Assembly (NCBI RefSeq): GCF_902859875.1
Contig: NZ_CADIKF010000002.1
Span: 62,001-126,000, forward strand
Source of the DNA: Paraburkholderia solisilvae
GTDB lineage: Bacteria > Pseudomonadota > Gammaproteobacteria > Burkholderiales > Burkholderiaceae
DNA: 64,000 bases
Reading direction: 5' to 3'
In this document: positions 45,813 to 55,175 of the stretch, in pieces
Layout of the letters: every line of letters starts with the position of its first letter
Position numbering within the stretch: the first letter of the stretch is position 1
Program-made: the position numbers and the translations under genes
The notes under the pieces: generated by a model
Seen by the model: only the letters and a program-made list of their open reading frames with translations
What the model was told of the DNA's origin: nothing
Databases searched by the model: none

Positions 45813-46346
45813 ATGAGAACGCTGACAGAACAGCTCGCAGGCTATGCCGCCTACCATCGCGACCCGCGCAATGTCGCGACGCATTGTGTCGGTATCCCGA
45901 TGATCGTGTTTGCGCTGGGCGTGCTGCTCGGTCGACCGGCGGCGACATTCGGCGTGTTGCCGGTCGAGGTATCGCCCGCCTGGATTCTGTTCGTTGCCGG
46001 CACGATCTACTACCTCGCGCTCGATGTGGCGCTCGGCATCATGATGGCGCTGCTGTCCGCGCTATGCGTCGCATGCGGACAATGGATTGCCGCACAATCC
46101 ACCCCGCTCTGGCTGACCACCGGCACCGCCCTGTTCGCGCTCGGCTGGGTCTTCCAGTTCTTCGGGCACGCGGCTTTTGAGCATCGCAAGCCCGCATTCG
46201 TCGACGACCTGGTCGGCTTGATGATCGGTCCATTGTTCGTATTGGTCGAGGCGCTGCTCAGCGTCGGCTGGCGCCCCGCGCTACGCGAATCGATCGAGCG
46301 GCAGATTGAAGCGGCGCATCCGCACGCGAAGCCGGGCCGTTCATAA
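45813..46346 (+). CDS. Mpo1-like (DUF962) membrane protein
   Basis: 177 residues with about four membrane segments. The YHRDPRNVATHCVGIP motif near the N-terminus and FGHAAFEHRKPAF supply the His residues that bind iron in the yeast Mpo1/YGL010w dioxygenase, which acts in alpha-oxidation of 2-hydroxy fatty acids. Bacterial members probably process fatty acids similarly. Confidence 0.83.
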   Translation: MRTLTEQLAGYAAYHRDPRNVATHCVGIPMIVFALGVLLGRPAATFGVLPVEVSPAWILFVAGTIYYLALDVALGIMMALLSALCVACGQWIAAQSTPLWLTTGTALFALGWVFQFFGHAAFEHRKPAFVDDLVGLMIGPLFVLVEALLSVGWRPALRESIERQIEAAHPHAKPGRS

Positions 46347-46505
46347 AGCGTTAATTCCGCGGCGCCTGCGGTTCGACCCGATCGACATCGGCGAAAGACC
46401 TCCGCGCGGCTCCGACACCCGTTTGCCGGTATGTCCGTTCGGCACATCCGTTCGGCGTATCCCGACATGACCGTCACCCGGCATTTGCGCGTTTAATTGT
46501 CCATG

Positions 46506-46521
46506 CTTCGCATCCGAAGCG
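46506..46521. promoter_or_regulatory. Short inverted repeat upstream of the 584-residue gene
   Basis: GCTTCG-CATC-CGAAGC, 65 bp before the start codon at 46587. Could be an operator or a small hairpin. Confidence 0.3.
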
Positions 46522-46586
46522 CTCACATGAATGAGCCTCACGAGGACTTCATTCCATTTTCCTTTGATAAAACGGATTGAATTGCA

Positions 46587-48341
46587 ATGGACATGAACGT
46601 AAGCAATGCAAATTCAAATAACGCGCTATTCGTCGACGAGGTCGGATCCCAATACCATCCCGCTCCCGCAAAAGCAGCACCGCCGCGGCGCGCTCAACCC
46701 GCACCTGAAAAGCCGCGTACCGCATGCAGACAAAACGGCGTGGCCCACGCCATATCGCGCAGCATGGCCCCGTCGACCGGACAGCAACTCAAGGCACGCG
46801 CGAATGCGCCTACTCGCGGTGCGCAGGCGGCACCCGCTGCGGCAGTGAATTGCGCGCATCACTGGGAGACGTCGGGTGCCTGCATCAATGGCTCGGTCGA
46901 ATACGATCTTGCCCAACAGGCAAAGCAGAATGTGGAAGTGAAAAGAAAGTCCGCCAGCGATGCGGAGGAGGCAATGAACGATGCCAAAACATCATGGGAG
47001 AGCGCGAAAGGCGGCCCAGGGAAGGAGACGTTGAAACGCCTGTATGAGCAGGCAAGGTCTGCTCATCAAAGCGCACAGACCGGCTACGACAAGGCGGCGG
47101 CGGAATTACCCGCGATCGTCAAAAAACATATGGACGCCGCATCTCCATACGTTGCCGGAAAACTCGGTCTCGATGCCAATAATCACCTTGTGCGCAATCG
47201 GGCAGCCGGCGCGGCCGATTGGGTGTATTCGGCATCCGATACAGGAAACGTGCTCGACGAGGCCGCCACGCACGCGAAAGCCAGGATCGACAGCGATCTG
47301 GCCAATGCGTGGACCGCGCAGGTGGTGGACAACAGGGCATGGCGCGACAAACATGCAATCGGCAGTCTCGACGCGGAGAATATCGACCGGCAGATGTACC
47401 AATCGTCAGAAGCCTATTTGTTGCTCAAGCAAAATGCCGATCACAGAAAACGGGCGATTGACGAAGCGGTGACCGCGTTCAAGCAGAAGCTTGGCGAAAA
47501 CCTGACGTCCGTCATTCACGAGGTCGAGGACAACCCGGGTAAAAACCAGCAGCAATTGATCGCCAGCATGGACGAACGCGCGACAAACCTTGCCGGCACC
47601 ATTGCCGACCTGAACGATCAGCGCAATCTGTTCGCGGCGCTCTCATCGCAAACGGTCAACGAGATGAGGGTCGGCACGGGTAAGACGACTGTGCCTCCTT
47701 ATGTTTCCGAGCAGTCGGGCGCCACACATGCGGAAGGGCAGAAAGACATCGACTCGATGGCGGAAAAAATCAGGCAGTCTGCGCGGCGCATGGGAGATGC
47801 AGAGCAAGCCGCGCGAAGCAAGGAAATGCCGAAGAACGCCACTGCGGCAGAACAGGAAAAAATAGACGCGCAATACCGGGAAGCACAAGGCTCGATCGCG
47901 AGGGAACTGTACGACACCACCAGGAGCATGGCGGAGAGCATCGGGAATCTGACCGAGGAGGAAACCCTCCTCGGCAAATGGAGCGTGCCCGGCAAAACCA
48001 CACTACCAGGCGGCATGAGCCTGATGGAGGTCGGCCTATCGTTGAAGAACTTCGGCGAGGAGATCAGCGAATACGTTGAAAAGAGCGAGCAAGGCACGTT
48101 GACAACCCGCGACAAGATAAAAATGGCGGACGCGACCCGGCACACGGTCGGCGCGCTGGTGCCATACATTCCTGTCGTTGGCCCGATCATTACGCCGTTC
48201 ACAACTGTTGCGAACGCGATGGTAGACATGATCGAAGATGACGAGACATCCCCGATACGGCAAACCGCCGCCGCCATGACGTCGCAGACTGCCAAAGCAT
48301 TGACGGGCGACTATCAACAAATAGCACCGCCGTCCCTGTGA
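46587..48341 (+). CDS. Orphan 584-residue protein, candidate secreted effector
   Basis: No family recognised. The N-terminus is Ser/Asn-rich (MDMNVSNANSNNALF), as in type III secretion substrates, then Ala/Pro-rich to about residue 95. A short segment with two Cys (NCAHHWETSGACIN) precedes ~400 residues of charged helices with coiled-coil character. A hydrophobic segment near 519-546 (GALVPYIPVVGPIITPF) is followed by a polar tail. The codon use is AT-richer than in neighbouring genes, and the 240 bp upstream contain no gene. Ribosome-binding site weak. Possible effector or translocator-like protein; only inference. Confidence 0.7.
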   Translation: MDMNVSNANSNNALFVDEVGSQYHPAPAKAAPPRRAQPAPEKPRTACRQNGVAHAISRSMAPSTGQQLKARANAPTRGAQAAPAAAVNCAHHWETSGACINGSVEYDLAQQAKQNVEVKRKSASDAEEAMNDAKTSWESAKGGPGKETLKRLYEQARSAHQSAQTGYDKAAAELPAIVKKHMDAASPYVAGKLGLDANNHLVRNRAAGAADWVYSASDTGNVLDEAATHAKARIDSDLANAWTAQVVDNRAWRDKHAIGSLDAENIDRQMYQSSEAYLLLKQNADHRKRAIDEAVTAFKQKLGENLTSVIHEVEDNPGKNQQQLIASMDERATNLAGTIADLNDQRNLFAALSSQTVNEMRVGTGKTTVPPYVSEQSGATHAEGQKDIDSMAEKIRQSARRMGDAEQAARSKEMPKNATAAEQEKIDAQYREAQGSIARELYDTTRSMAESIGNLTEEETLLGKWSVPGKTTLPGGMSLMEVGLSLKNFGEEISEYVEKSEQGTLTTRDKIKMADATRHTVGALVPYIPVVGPIITPFTTVANAMVDMIEDDETSPIRQTAAAMTSQTAKALTGDYQQIAPPSL

Positions 48342-48433
48342 ATCGCCGATCGGTCGCAGAGATGCCGCGCGAACACAGCGCGTCCTGCCACGGCGGCGAG
48401 CGCACAGCTTGCGAGCACGACCATCGGCAAGCG

Positions 48434-49330
48434 CTAACGCATCTGCAACCGGATCAGCCGCGCACCATGCCATGCCGTCAACGCGACCGCGAGCCAGATC
48501 GGTCCATACGTCGCGAGTTGCGCGGCGGACAGGTGCTCGCCGAGCAACGTCACCGATACCAGCACGAGCAGGACCGGTTCGACATAACCGAGAATGCCGA
48601 ATAGCGCCATCGGCAACAGGCGGCTCGCCTTCAGATATGACGCGAGCGCAACGGTGCTCAACACGCCGAGACCGGGCAGCCACAGCACCCACATGTCGAC
48701 GCGGCCCGCCAGCAACTTCAATGAGCCGCCCGTCGTTGCCATCATCGCGGCGACCGGAAACAGCAATGCCATTTCAACCGCAAAGGCGGTGAGCGAATCC
48801 GCGTTGATCTTGCGGCGCAAGACGAAATACGGCGGATAGCCCAGCGCGACAAGCACCGTCGGCCATGCGAAGGCGCCGGTCACCCACAGTTCGTGCGCTA
48901 CGCCCACGGCCGCGCAGCCGACTGCCGCCCATTGCAGCGGATCGAGCCGTTCGCGATAGTAGAAGCGCCCGGTCAACACCATCGTCAGCGGCAATAGAAA
49001 GTAGCCGAGCGACACTTCGAGCATGCGTCCATGCAACGGCGCCCACAGGAACAACCAAAGCTGTATGCCCAGCAATGCCGCGCTGACGATCAGCGCAAGC
49101 GCCGTCCAGCGTTCGGTCACCGCGCGCTTCACGAGCGTGCGCAATTCCGGCAGGCGCGAGCGCAATGCAATCAGCGCGAGCGCGCCGGGCGCGGTCCACA
49201 CCACACGCCACGCGAAAATATCGAGGCCGGTGAGCGGCGCGAGCAACGTCGCGTACACCGACAGCAACGCGAACAGCGCCGACGCGCCGACCGACAAGGC
49301 GATGCCGCGCCCGGGCTGATACGCGCTCAT
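48434..49330 (-). CDS. rarD: EamA-family transporter, RarD type
   Basis: 298 residues with ten predicted membrane helices in two EamA halves. SVYATLLAPLTGLDIFAWRV and LGILGYVEPVLLVLVSV-like segments follow the RarD (chloramphenicol-sensitive) pattern. I start at ATG 49330. The ribosome-binding site is weak, and the larger frame upstream has no support. Likely exports small metabolites. Confidence 0.82.
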   Translation of the reverse strand: MSAYQPGRGIALSVGASALFALLSVYATLLAPLTGLDIFAWRVVWTAPGALALIALRSRLPELRTLVKRAVTERWTALALIVSAALLGIQLWLFLWAPLHGRMLEVSLGYFLLPLTMVLTGRFYYRERLDPLQWAAVGCAAVGVAHELWVTGAFAWPTVLVALGYPPYFVLRRKINADSLTAFAVEMALLFPVAAMMATTGGSLKLLAGRVDMWVLWLPGLGVLSTVALASYLKASRLLPMALFGILGYVEPVLLVLVSVTLLGEHLSAAQLATYGPIWLAVALTAWHGARLIRLQMR

Positions 49331-49867
49331 CGGATCGTTGCCCACTCGGGAACGCGACGGGCGCCGCCACCGCGGCGAAAAGCCTGGCGGGCAAGGCCCA
49401 TCCGGTACATGGCGGCCATATGGTTGTTCATGCAAGCGTTTGTTTCGACCGTTTGGATAATCATCGACAGAGTTGTCTAACGTGCCCGGCGATTCCGGCG
49501 CATTGTCCGTTGCCGGTCGCCGGCCAAGCCGGCATTCTAGACGCTCGACGTATGCCATAGGCGGCGCCGGGCATACGAATGGATGCGTGCACGATTTCGC
49601 ACATTGGAGTAGAACGTAACCTCTGCCAATGATGGTCCGTTCACCTCGGGACACATTACCGTAATCGGCAAGCGCGATTCTTGCTTGACAACGCGTTCCT
49701 GGCGCCGCGAGTACCGAACGCAATGTCCTCTTAATTGCGCACTCAGGTTCGCGGTCTTATGCGCCCCTCGCGTGTGCCGTTCATCGAATGGCACACGCAC
49801 GCGATCCCGCAATGCAATCACCGGCAGCATCGAAGGCCGCCGCCGGAATAGACCATATGGAGCGAAC
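49331..49867. other. 537-bp gene-free stretch upstream of egtD
   Basis: No credible gene on either strand. It contains a perfect 9-bp dyad GCGTGTGCC/GGCACACGC with an 11-base loop at 49770-49798, about 70 bp before the egtD start, plausible as operator or attenuator. Confidence 0.5.
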
Positions 49868-50845
49868 ATGATCCAGCCAGCCCTATCGCACGACGTTTCC
49901 CCCGAATTCGCCTCCGCCGTGCGAGCCGGCCTGACGCATGCGCCGCAAAAGGAGCTGCCGTCGATGTATCTGTACGACGAAGTCGGTTCGGCGCTCTTCG
50001 AAGTGATTACTGCATTGCCCGAGTACGGCGTCACGCGCGCTGAAGAGCGCCTGCTCACGCGTCATGCGGCCGATATCGTCGCGCACGTGCCGCACAATGC
50101 AATCGTCGCGGAACTCGGCAGCGGCAGCGGCCGCAAGACCCGGCGCATTCTTGAAGCGTTGTGCAAGAAACGCCCGACCTCGTCGACCACCTATTCGCCG
50201 ATTGAAATTTCGCGCACCGCTTTGCAATTATGTCGCCGCGAACTCGGCGATCTCGAGCGGCTTTCGATCGTCGGTTACGAGCGCGACTACCTCGCGGGAC
50301 TCGCGGAAGTGAGCAAGCGGCGCGCGCGCGACGAACCGCTTCTCGTGCTGTTTCTCGGCAGCACGATCGGCAACTTCGGACGGCTCGCCGCCACGCGCTT
50401 TCTGCGCGACATCCGCGGCATGCTGTTGCCCGGCGACGCGCTGCTGCTCGGCACCGACCTCGAAAAGCCGGTGCCCACGCTGATTTCCGCTTACGACGAT
50501 CCGATCGGGGTGACCGCGGCGTTCAATCTGAACCTGCTTGCGCGTATCAATCGCGAACTGGGCGGCACTTTCGATCTCGATGCATTCGAGCACGTCGCGC
50601 GGTTCAATCCGGACGCGCGCAGCGTCGAGATGCATCTGCGCGCGAAGCATCGCGTCAGCGCGCAGATTCGCGCGGCGCAGCTTAATGTGACGCTCGAAGC
50701 GGGCGAAACGATCTGGACCGAAAGCAGCCACAAGTACCGCGCGAACGAAATCGGCTCGATTGCCGACGATGCCGGCTTCGCATGCCAGCAGCAGTGGGTC
50801 GAGCAGGATTGGGGATTCGCCGAAAGTCTGCTGGTCGCGCGCTGA
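49868..50845 (+). CDS. egtD: L-histidine N-alpha-methyltransferase
   Basis: 325 residues. Trimethylates histidine with S-adenosylmethionine to hercynine, the first step of ergothioneine biosynthesis. Signature elements are KELPSMYLYDEVGSALFE, ALPEYGVTRAEERLL, AELGSGSGRKTRR (SAM loop), SPIEIS and FLGSTIGNF. Normal length. The partner EgtB (sulfoxide synthase) is not in this window, which is unusual because the two are commonly adjacent. Confidence 0.9.
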   Translation: MIQPALSHDVSPEFASAVRAGLTHAPQKELPSMYLYDEVGSALFEVITALPEYGVTRAEERLLTRHAADIVAHVPHNAIVAELGSGSGRKTRRILEALCKKRPTSSTTYSPIEISRTALQLCRRELGDLERLSIVGYERDYLAGLAEVSKRRARDEPLLVLFLGSTIGNFGRLAATRFLRDIRGMLLPGDALLLGTDLEKPVPTLISAYDDPIGVTAAFNLNLLARINRELGGTFDLDAFEHVARFNPDARSVEMHLRAKHRVSAQIRAAQLNVTLEAGETIWTESSHKYRANEIGSIADDAGFACQQQWVEQDWGFAESLLVAR

Positions 50846-50873
50846 TTTGCGCTGATTTGCGTTAATTGCCGGG

Positions 50874-50904
50874 CGACGCTCCTGCGCGGCCAGCCGGAGC
50901 GTCG
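50874..50904. terminator. Stem-loop between egtD and acylphosphatase
   Basis: Nine-bp perfect stem CGACGCTCC/GGAGCGTCG with a 13-base loop between convergent genes. A tandem GCTGATTTGC repeat lies just before. Confidence 0.5.
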
Positions 50905-50958
50905 AGGCGGCGCGTTTTGCATCGACATTGCGCGTGCGCCGACACCGGCGCGCCCGCG

Positions 50959-51255
50959 TCAATGCTGCTCGAAACGCTCGTAGCGCTTGTCGGTGACGCG
51001 TTCTTCGCTGGTCACTTCGGTCACGCGCGCGGCCGGCGGCCCGTGCCGCAACCAGGTCAGCATCCGGTCCACCTGGTTCGCGGACCCTTGCAGCACGGCT
51101 TCCACCGAGCCGTCGTCCAGATTCGCCACCCAACCTTTGATGCCGAGCGCGTGCGCCTCCCGCACCGTCGCAAGGCGAAAACCGACGCCCTGCACCACGC
51201 CCCTCACCCGCGCGTAGTACGTTTCGACCCGCGAATCGAGATCCGTGCCGGTCAT
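50959..51255 (-). CDS. acyP: Acylphosphatase
   Basis: 98 residues. GVVQGVGFRLATV holds the catalytic Arg and phosphate loop, and GWVANLDDGSVEAVLQG the catalytic Asn. Hydrolyses carboxyl-phosphate mixed anhydrides in the cytoplasm. Full length. Confidence 0.92.
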   Translation of the reverse strand: MTGTDLDSRVETYYARVRGVVQGVGFRLATVREAHALGIKGWVANLDDGSVEAVLQGSANQVDRMLTWLRHGPPAARVTEVTSEERVTDKRYERFEQH

Positions 51256-51428
51256 GCTTTCATCTCCTGATAGTCCTTAAAGCGGGCATTCTAGTCGCGT
51301 CGCGGCGGAATGGTCACGTGCGTTGCGTCATCGGTCCGATGACGAATACGTCAACGTCTGCGCGAAGCGCCACGCGGCCCGTCCGCCCACGTACAATCCG
51401 ACAACTGCAAAGCGGGGACCACCCAGGA

Positions 51429-52448
51429 ATGACTGATCAGAATCGCGATCTCGTGCTTGTCACCGGCGCGTCCGGCTTCGTCGGCTCGGCGGTGGCGCGC
51501 ATCGCGCAACAGAAAGGCTTCGCGGTGCGCGTGCTGGTGCGGGCCACCAGTCCGCGCCGCAATATCGAGGCGCTCGATGCGGAAGTGGCCGTCGGCGACA
51601 TGCGCGACGAAGCGTCGATGCGCACCGCGCTGCGCGGCGTGCGCTACCTGCTGCATGTCGCGGCGGACTATCGCTTATGGGCGCCCGATCCGACCGAGAT
51701 CGAGCGCGCGAACCTCGAAGGCACCGAAGCGACCATGCGCGCCGCGCTGAAGGAAGGCGTCGAGCGCATCGTGTACACGAGCAGCGTCGCGACGCTGAAG
51801 GTGACCGACTCCGGCCAGTCGGTCGATGAAACCGCGCCGATGACGCCGCAGCAGGCAATCGGCGTCTACAAGCGCAGCAAGGTGCTTGCGGAACGCGCGG
51901 TCGAGCGGATGGTCGCGAACGACGGTTTGCCGGCGGTCATCGTCAATCCGTCGACGCCGATCGGCCCGCGCGACGTGAAGCCGACGCCGACCGGACGCGT
52001 GATCGTCGAAGCGGCGCTCGGTAAATTGCCGGCGTTCGTCGATACCGGGCTGAATCTCGTGCACGTCGACGATGTCGCCGCCGGGCATTTTCTCGCCCTC
52101 GAACGCGGCAAGATCGGCGAGCGCTACATTCTCGGCGGGGAAAACCTGCCGCTGCAGACGATGCTCGCCGATATCGCCGCGATGACGAACCGCAAGCCCC
52201 CTACTATCAGTCTGCCGCGCTGGCCGCTCTACCCGCTCGCGATGGGCGCCGAAGCGGTTGCCCGGTTCACGAAGCGCGAACCGTTCGTCACCGTCGACGC
52301 GCTGAAGATGTCGAAGAACAAGATGTACTTCACGTCGGCGAAAGCGGAGCGCGAGCTCGGCTACCGCGCGCGGCCGTATCGCGAAGGGCTGAAGGACGCG
52401 CTCGACTGGTTCCGCGAGGCGGGGTATCTGAAGAAGGCATCCGCCTGA
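51429..52448 (+). CDS. hpnA: Hopanoid-associated sugar epimerase HpnA
   Basis: 339 residues of the NAD-dependent epimerase family. TGASGFVGSAVAR is the cofactor motif, YKRSK carries the catalytic Tyr-Lys, and NPSTPIGPRDVKPTPTG plus LVHVDDVAAGHFLA match the HpnA pattern. HpnA proteins are found with hopanoid genes and are thought to modify the sugar used on the hopanoid side chain; the exact reaction is not settled. Other hopanoid genes follow within 12 kb. Confidence 0.88.
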   Translation: MTDQNRDLVLVTGASGFVGSAVARIAQQKGFAVRVLVRATSPRRNIEALDAEVAVGDMRDEASMRTALRGVRYLLHVAADYRLWAPDPTEIERANLEGTEATMRAALKEGVERIVYTSSVATLKVTDSGQSVDETAPMTPQQAIGVYKRSKVLAERAVERMVANDGLPAVIVNPSTPIGPRDVKPTPTGRVIVEAALGKLPAFVDTGLNLVHVDDVAAGHFLALERGKIGERYILGGENLPLQTMLADIAAMTNRKPPTISLPRWPLYPLAMGAEAVARFTKREPFVTVDALKMSKNKMYFTSAKAERELGYRARPYREGLKDALDWFREAGYLKKASA

Positions 52449-52604
52449 AGCATTGCTTGAGGTTTTCGCTTGCGCTTTGCGCTTGACGCTTGTGCCCGAT
52501 GCGTGCGCCGCGGGCGAATTCCGCGTGTCCGCGAGCTGCGATCCGCCCAACCGTGCGCTGCATTTTGTTACAAACGTCGGCGGACGCGGTGGGGCTAAAA
52601 ATGC

Positions 52605-52618
52605 TTACCGAACGGTAA
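52605..52618. promoter_or_regulatory. Perfect palindrome upstream of the 183-residue gene
   Basis: TTACCG-AA-CGGTAA, 30 bp before the start codon at 52648. The ACCG/CGGT core is like TetR-family sites; no TetR gene is in the window. Confidence 0.45.
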
Positions 52619-52647
52619 AATCGCGGGTCTTCTCAGAGAGCCGTCGC

Positions 52648-53199
52648 ATGAATCTTCAGGAACAGATCGGTACGCTCGAGGCGAGCGTCGATGATCTCAT
52701 TCAGGCCGCCGCAGCAACGGCCGCCGCCACCACCACGCAAGCCGCCGCACGCGCTGAATCCGTTCAGGGCGGCGGCGGCGCCGAAAACGCCGCACGCCAC
52801 GACAACGCGCAACTGGCCGCCGCCCCCGGCGACTCCGCCGACCCCGCCGCTGCCGCATCTGACGCGACCGCCGACAAGCCCACACTGCACATCGACCGGC
52901 CGAGCCAGAACGAAATCGCGATCACGATCGGCGGTCAGACGGTGATGCTGCATCCACTGCAAGTCGGTCAGCTGATCGAGGAACTGTCGAACGCACGCGC
53001 GTCGATGCAGCCGGAAGCGCCGGCGAATCTGCCTCCGGGCTGGCGCTTCGTGTCGACTAAAAATCCGGTGATGGCTGTGCAGAAGCAGTCGAACGGCGAC
53101 CGTGTGCTGGTCATGCGGCATACCGGCCATGGCTGGGTGCCGTTCACGTTCTCGCCGGATATGGTCATTCAGATGTACATGATGCTGACGCAAGCGTGA
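52648..53199 (+). CDS. Hypothetical protein with Ala-rich N-terminus
   Basis: 183 residues. An Ala/Thr-rich low-complexity region up to ~85 is followed by a structured C-terminal part: IAITIGGQTVMLHPLQVGQL and WVPFTFSPDMVIQMYMML. No signal peptide. Looks conserved in style, but no family recognised. Convergent with the lytic transglycosylase. Confidence 0.6.
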   Translation: MNLQEQIGTLEASVDDLIQAAAATAAATTTQAAARAESVQGGGGAENAARHDNAQLAAAPGDSADPAAAASDATADKPTLHIDRPSQNEIAITIGGQTVMLHPLQVGQLIEELSNARASMQPEAPANLPPGWRFVSTKNPVMAVQKQSNGDRVLVMRHTGHGWVPFTFSPDMVIQMYMMLTQA

Positions 53200-53224
53200 G
53201 CGTCGGCGTGCAGCGCGTTTTACG

Positions 53225-53240
53225 CCGGCGCATGCGCCGG
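53225..53240. terminator. GC-rich palindrome between convergent genes
   Basis: CCGGCGCATGCGCCGG, a perfect 16-bp palindrome in the 54-bp gap. Possible weak bidirectional terminator. Confidence 0.3.
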
Positions 53241-53253
53241 TCGCGCGATCCGG

Positions 53254-53988
53254 TCAGCGCAGCAGCGGCACCAGCGTGCCCGGCAGCAGCATCGGCTGCG
53301 GCGGCGCTGCGTCTGCGTTTTCGGTAAGGTCCACCGCCGGGCCCAGCCAGACGACGGGGCGAATGCAGACAGCCGTCCAGCGCGCATCGCAGGCGCGTGC
53401 CTGAGCGGCCTGCCACGGAGTATCGGCGCTGTCGCGCGGCTCGACCACCGGCGCGAAGGTCTTCGCCCGAAGACCGACCATCTGGGCATAAGCTTTCGAT
53501 CCGCCGTAGCTTTTCAACGCCGCGTCCAGATCGCCGCCCGCCGACTTCATATAGCCATACAGGATTGCCGAACCCACCTCGATATTGGTGTCCGGCTCCG
53601 TCAGATCTTTCACGTTCCTCAGCAGCGGCCGGTGCGCGCTCGGCACGACCTGCATCAGCCCAGTCGCGCCGTTGCGGCCCTTCGCCTTTTCCTTGAAGCG
53701 CGATTCGACCGAAATGATCGCAAGCAGCAGCGCTGGCGGCAGCGCGTACTTTTCCGACGCGACCCGCACCGCGTTCGATATCTGCACGGCTTTCTCTTTC
53801 GCGACACCGAACTTCTGCGCGAGATAGTCCGATACGCGGTCGCTGGCCAGATGCGCCCGGCTCGATGCATCGGCATCGCCGTCCTGCGCCGGGATGTCTA
53901 CGTGCGGCTCCGCCAATGCGATTTGCATCGAACCCAGCAACAGCGCGGCCAGACAAAGCAGACGACGAAGTTGGGCCGATGCGCTCAT
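53254..53988 (-). CDS. Lytic transglycosylase, SLT (MltC/EmtA-like) domain
   Basis: 244 residues with a Sec signal peptide (CLAALLLGSMQIALA). The catalytic Glu is in AIISVESRFKEKAKG, followed by GATGLMQVVP and NIEVGSAILYGYM, the SLT fingerprint. Cleaves peptidoglycan in the periplasm. It lies 11 bp downstream of hpnB on the same strand, so the two are an operon. Confidence 0.88.
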   Translation of the reverse strand: MSASAQLRRLLCLAALLLGSMQIALAEPHVDIPAQDGDADASSRAHLASDRVSDYLAQKFGVAKEKAVQISNAVRVASEKYALPPALLLAIISVESRFKEKAKGRNGATGLMQVVPSAHRPLLRNVKDLTEPDTNIEVGSAILYGYMKSAGGDLDAALKSYGGSKAYAQMVGLRAKTFAPVVEPRDSADTPWQAAQARACDARWTAVCIRPVVWLGPAVDLTENADAAPPQPMLLPGTLVPLLR

Positions 53989-53999
53989 GCGGGCGTGTC

Positions 54000-55175
54000 C
54001 TATCGTTCCTGCACCGGCGCCTGGACGCGGGCTTTCCACTGCCCGCCCTGACCGCGCCAGTAACGGACCGCCGACCCGATCGTCGCGCTGACGTAGAACA
54101 AGGCGACCAGCGGCAGAAACGGCGCCCACAGCGGCGACCGGCCGTAATAGCGCAGCATCGGCGCATACGCGCAGCACATCGCCCCCCATGCGAGCCATGC
54201 GGGCCAGCCCATCGGCCCGAGCTTCAACGCCACGACCGGCGGAACCATATAGATGACGATCATGCCGGCCAGCGTACCCGCCAGCAGCCACGCCGAATAA
54301 TTCAGCTGCGTGAACGCGGTGCGCGCGATCATGTTCCAGATCTCGCGCCAGTCGTTATAGGGCCGCAACGATATGCTGCGTGCCGCGACGTCCAGCCGGA
54401 TTGAATGGCGGCCTTCGCCGCGGTGCTTGATGCGCGCGGCAAGACTGCAGTCGTCGATCAACGCGTCGCGAATCGACTCGATGCCGCCCGCTTCCTCCAG
54501 CGCGCTGCGCCGTACGAGCATGCAACCGCCCGCCGCCGCCGCCGTGCGATTGCGCGGGTTGTTGACCCACGCGAACGGGTACAGCTTCGCGAAGAAGAAC
54601 ACGAAAGCGGGTATTAGCGCCTTTTCCCAGAACGAATCGCAGCGCAACCGGACCATCAGCGACACCAGATCCCGCTGTTCCGCGTCCGCGCGCGCGACGA
54701 GCTGCGTCACCGCCTCGGGCGGGTGGCCGATATCCGCATCGGTCAGCAGCAGATAGTCGGCCGGCAAGCCCAGCGAGCGCACCGCCTCGATGCCCTGCGA
54801 CTGCGCCCATACCTTGCCCGACCAGCCCGGCGGCAGCGGCTTGGCCAGCACCACCGTGAGGCGATCCGGACATTGCAGCTGCAGCGCGGCGGCGCGAGCG
54901 GCGTCCGCGGTGCCGTCCGTGCTGTGATCGTCGACCACGACGACGTGAAACGCGCCCGGGTAGTCCTGCTTCAGCAGCGACGTGAGCGCCGCGCCGATCA
55001 CATCGGCTTCATTGCGCGCCGGCACAACCGCCGCAACCGCCGGCCACGCATCGCGCGCGCCGGTAACGAGCGGCACGGTCGGGCGCGCGCGCCAGAAACC
55101 GCCGCGCGCGAACAGCAGCACGAACCAGATGAGAAGGGAAAGACAGCCGAGGACGAACAGCACCGCCGCGCTCAT
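54000..55175 (-). CDS. hpnB: Hopanoid-associated glycosyltransferase HpnB
   Basis: 391 residues. An N-terminal membrane helix, GT2 domain with VVPARNEADVI, VVVDDHSTDGT, LLTDADIGH, and C-terminal membrane helices near 290-370. The pattern fits HpnB, a glycosyltransferase associated with hopanoid loci. The order hpnB then lytic transglycosylase with an 11-bp gap is notable. Assigned by family and genomic context. Confidence 0.86.
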   Translation of the reverse strand: MSAAVLFVLGCLSLLIWFVLLFARGGFWRARPTVPLVTGARDAWPAVAAVVPARNEADVIGAALTSLLKQDYPGAFHVVVVDDHSTDGTADAARAAALQLQCPDRLTVVLAKPLPPGWSGKVWAQSQGIEAVRSLGLPADYLLLTDADIGHPPEAVTQLVARADAEQRDLVSLMVRLRCDSFWEKALIPAFVFFFAKLYPFAWVNNPRNRTAAAAGGCMLVRRSALEEAGGIESIRDALIDDCSLAARIKHRGEGRHSIRLDVAARSISLRPYNDWREIWNMIARTAFTQLNYSAWLLAGTLAGMIVIYMVPPVVALKLGPMGWPAWLAWGAMCCAYAPMLRYYGRSPLWAPFLPLVALFYVSATIGSAVRYWRGQGGQWKARVQAPVQER

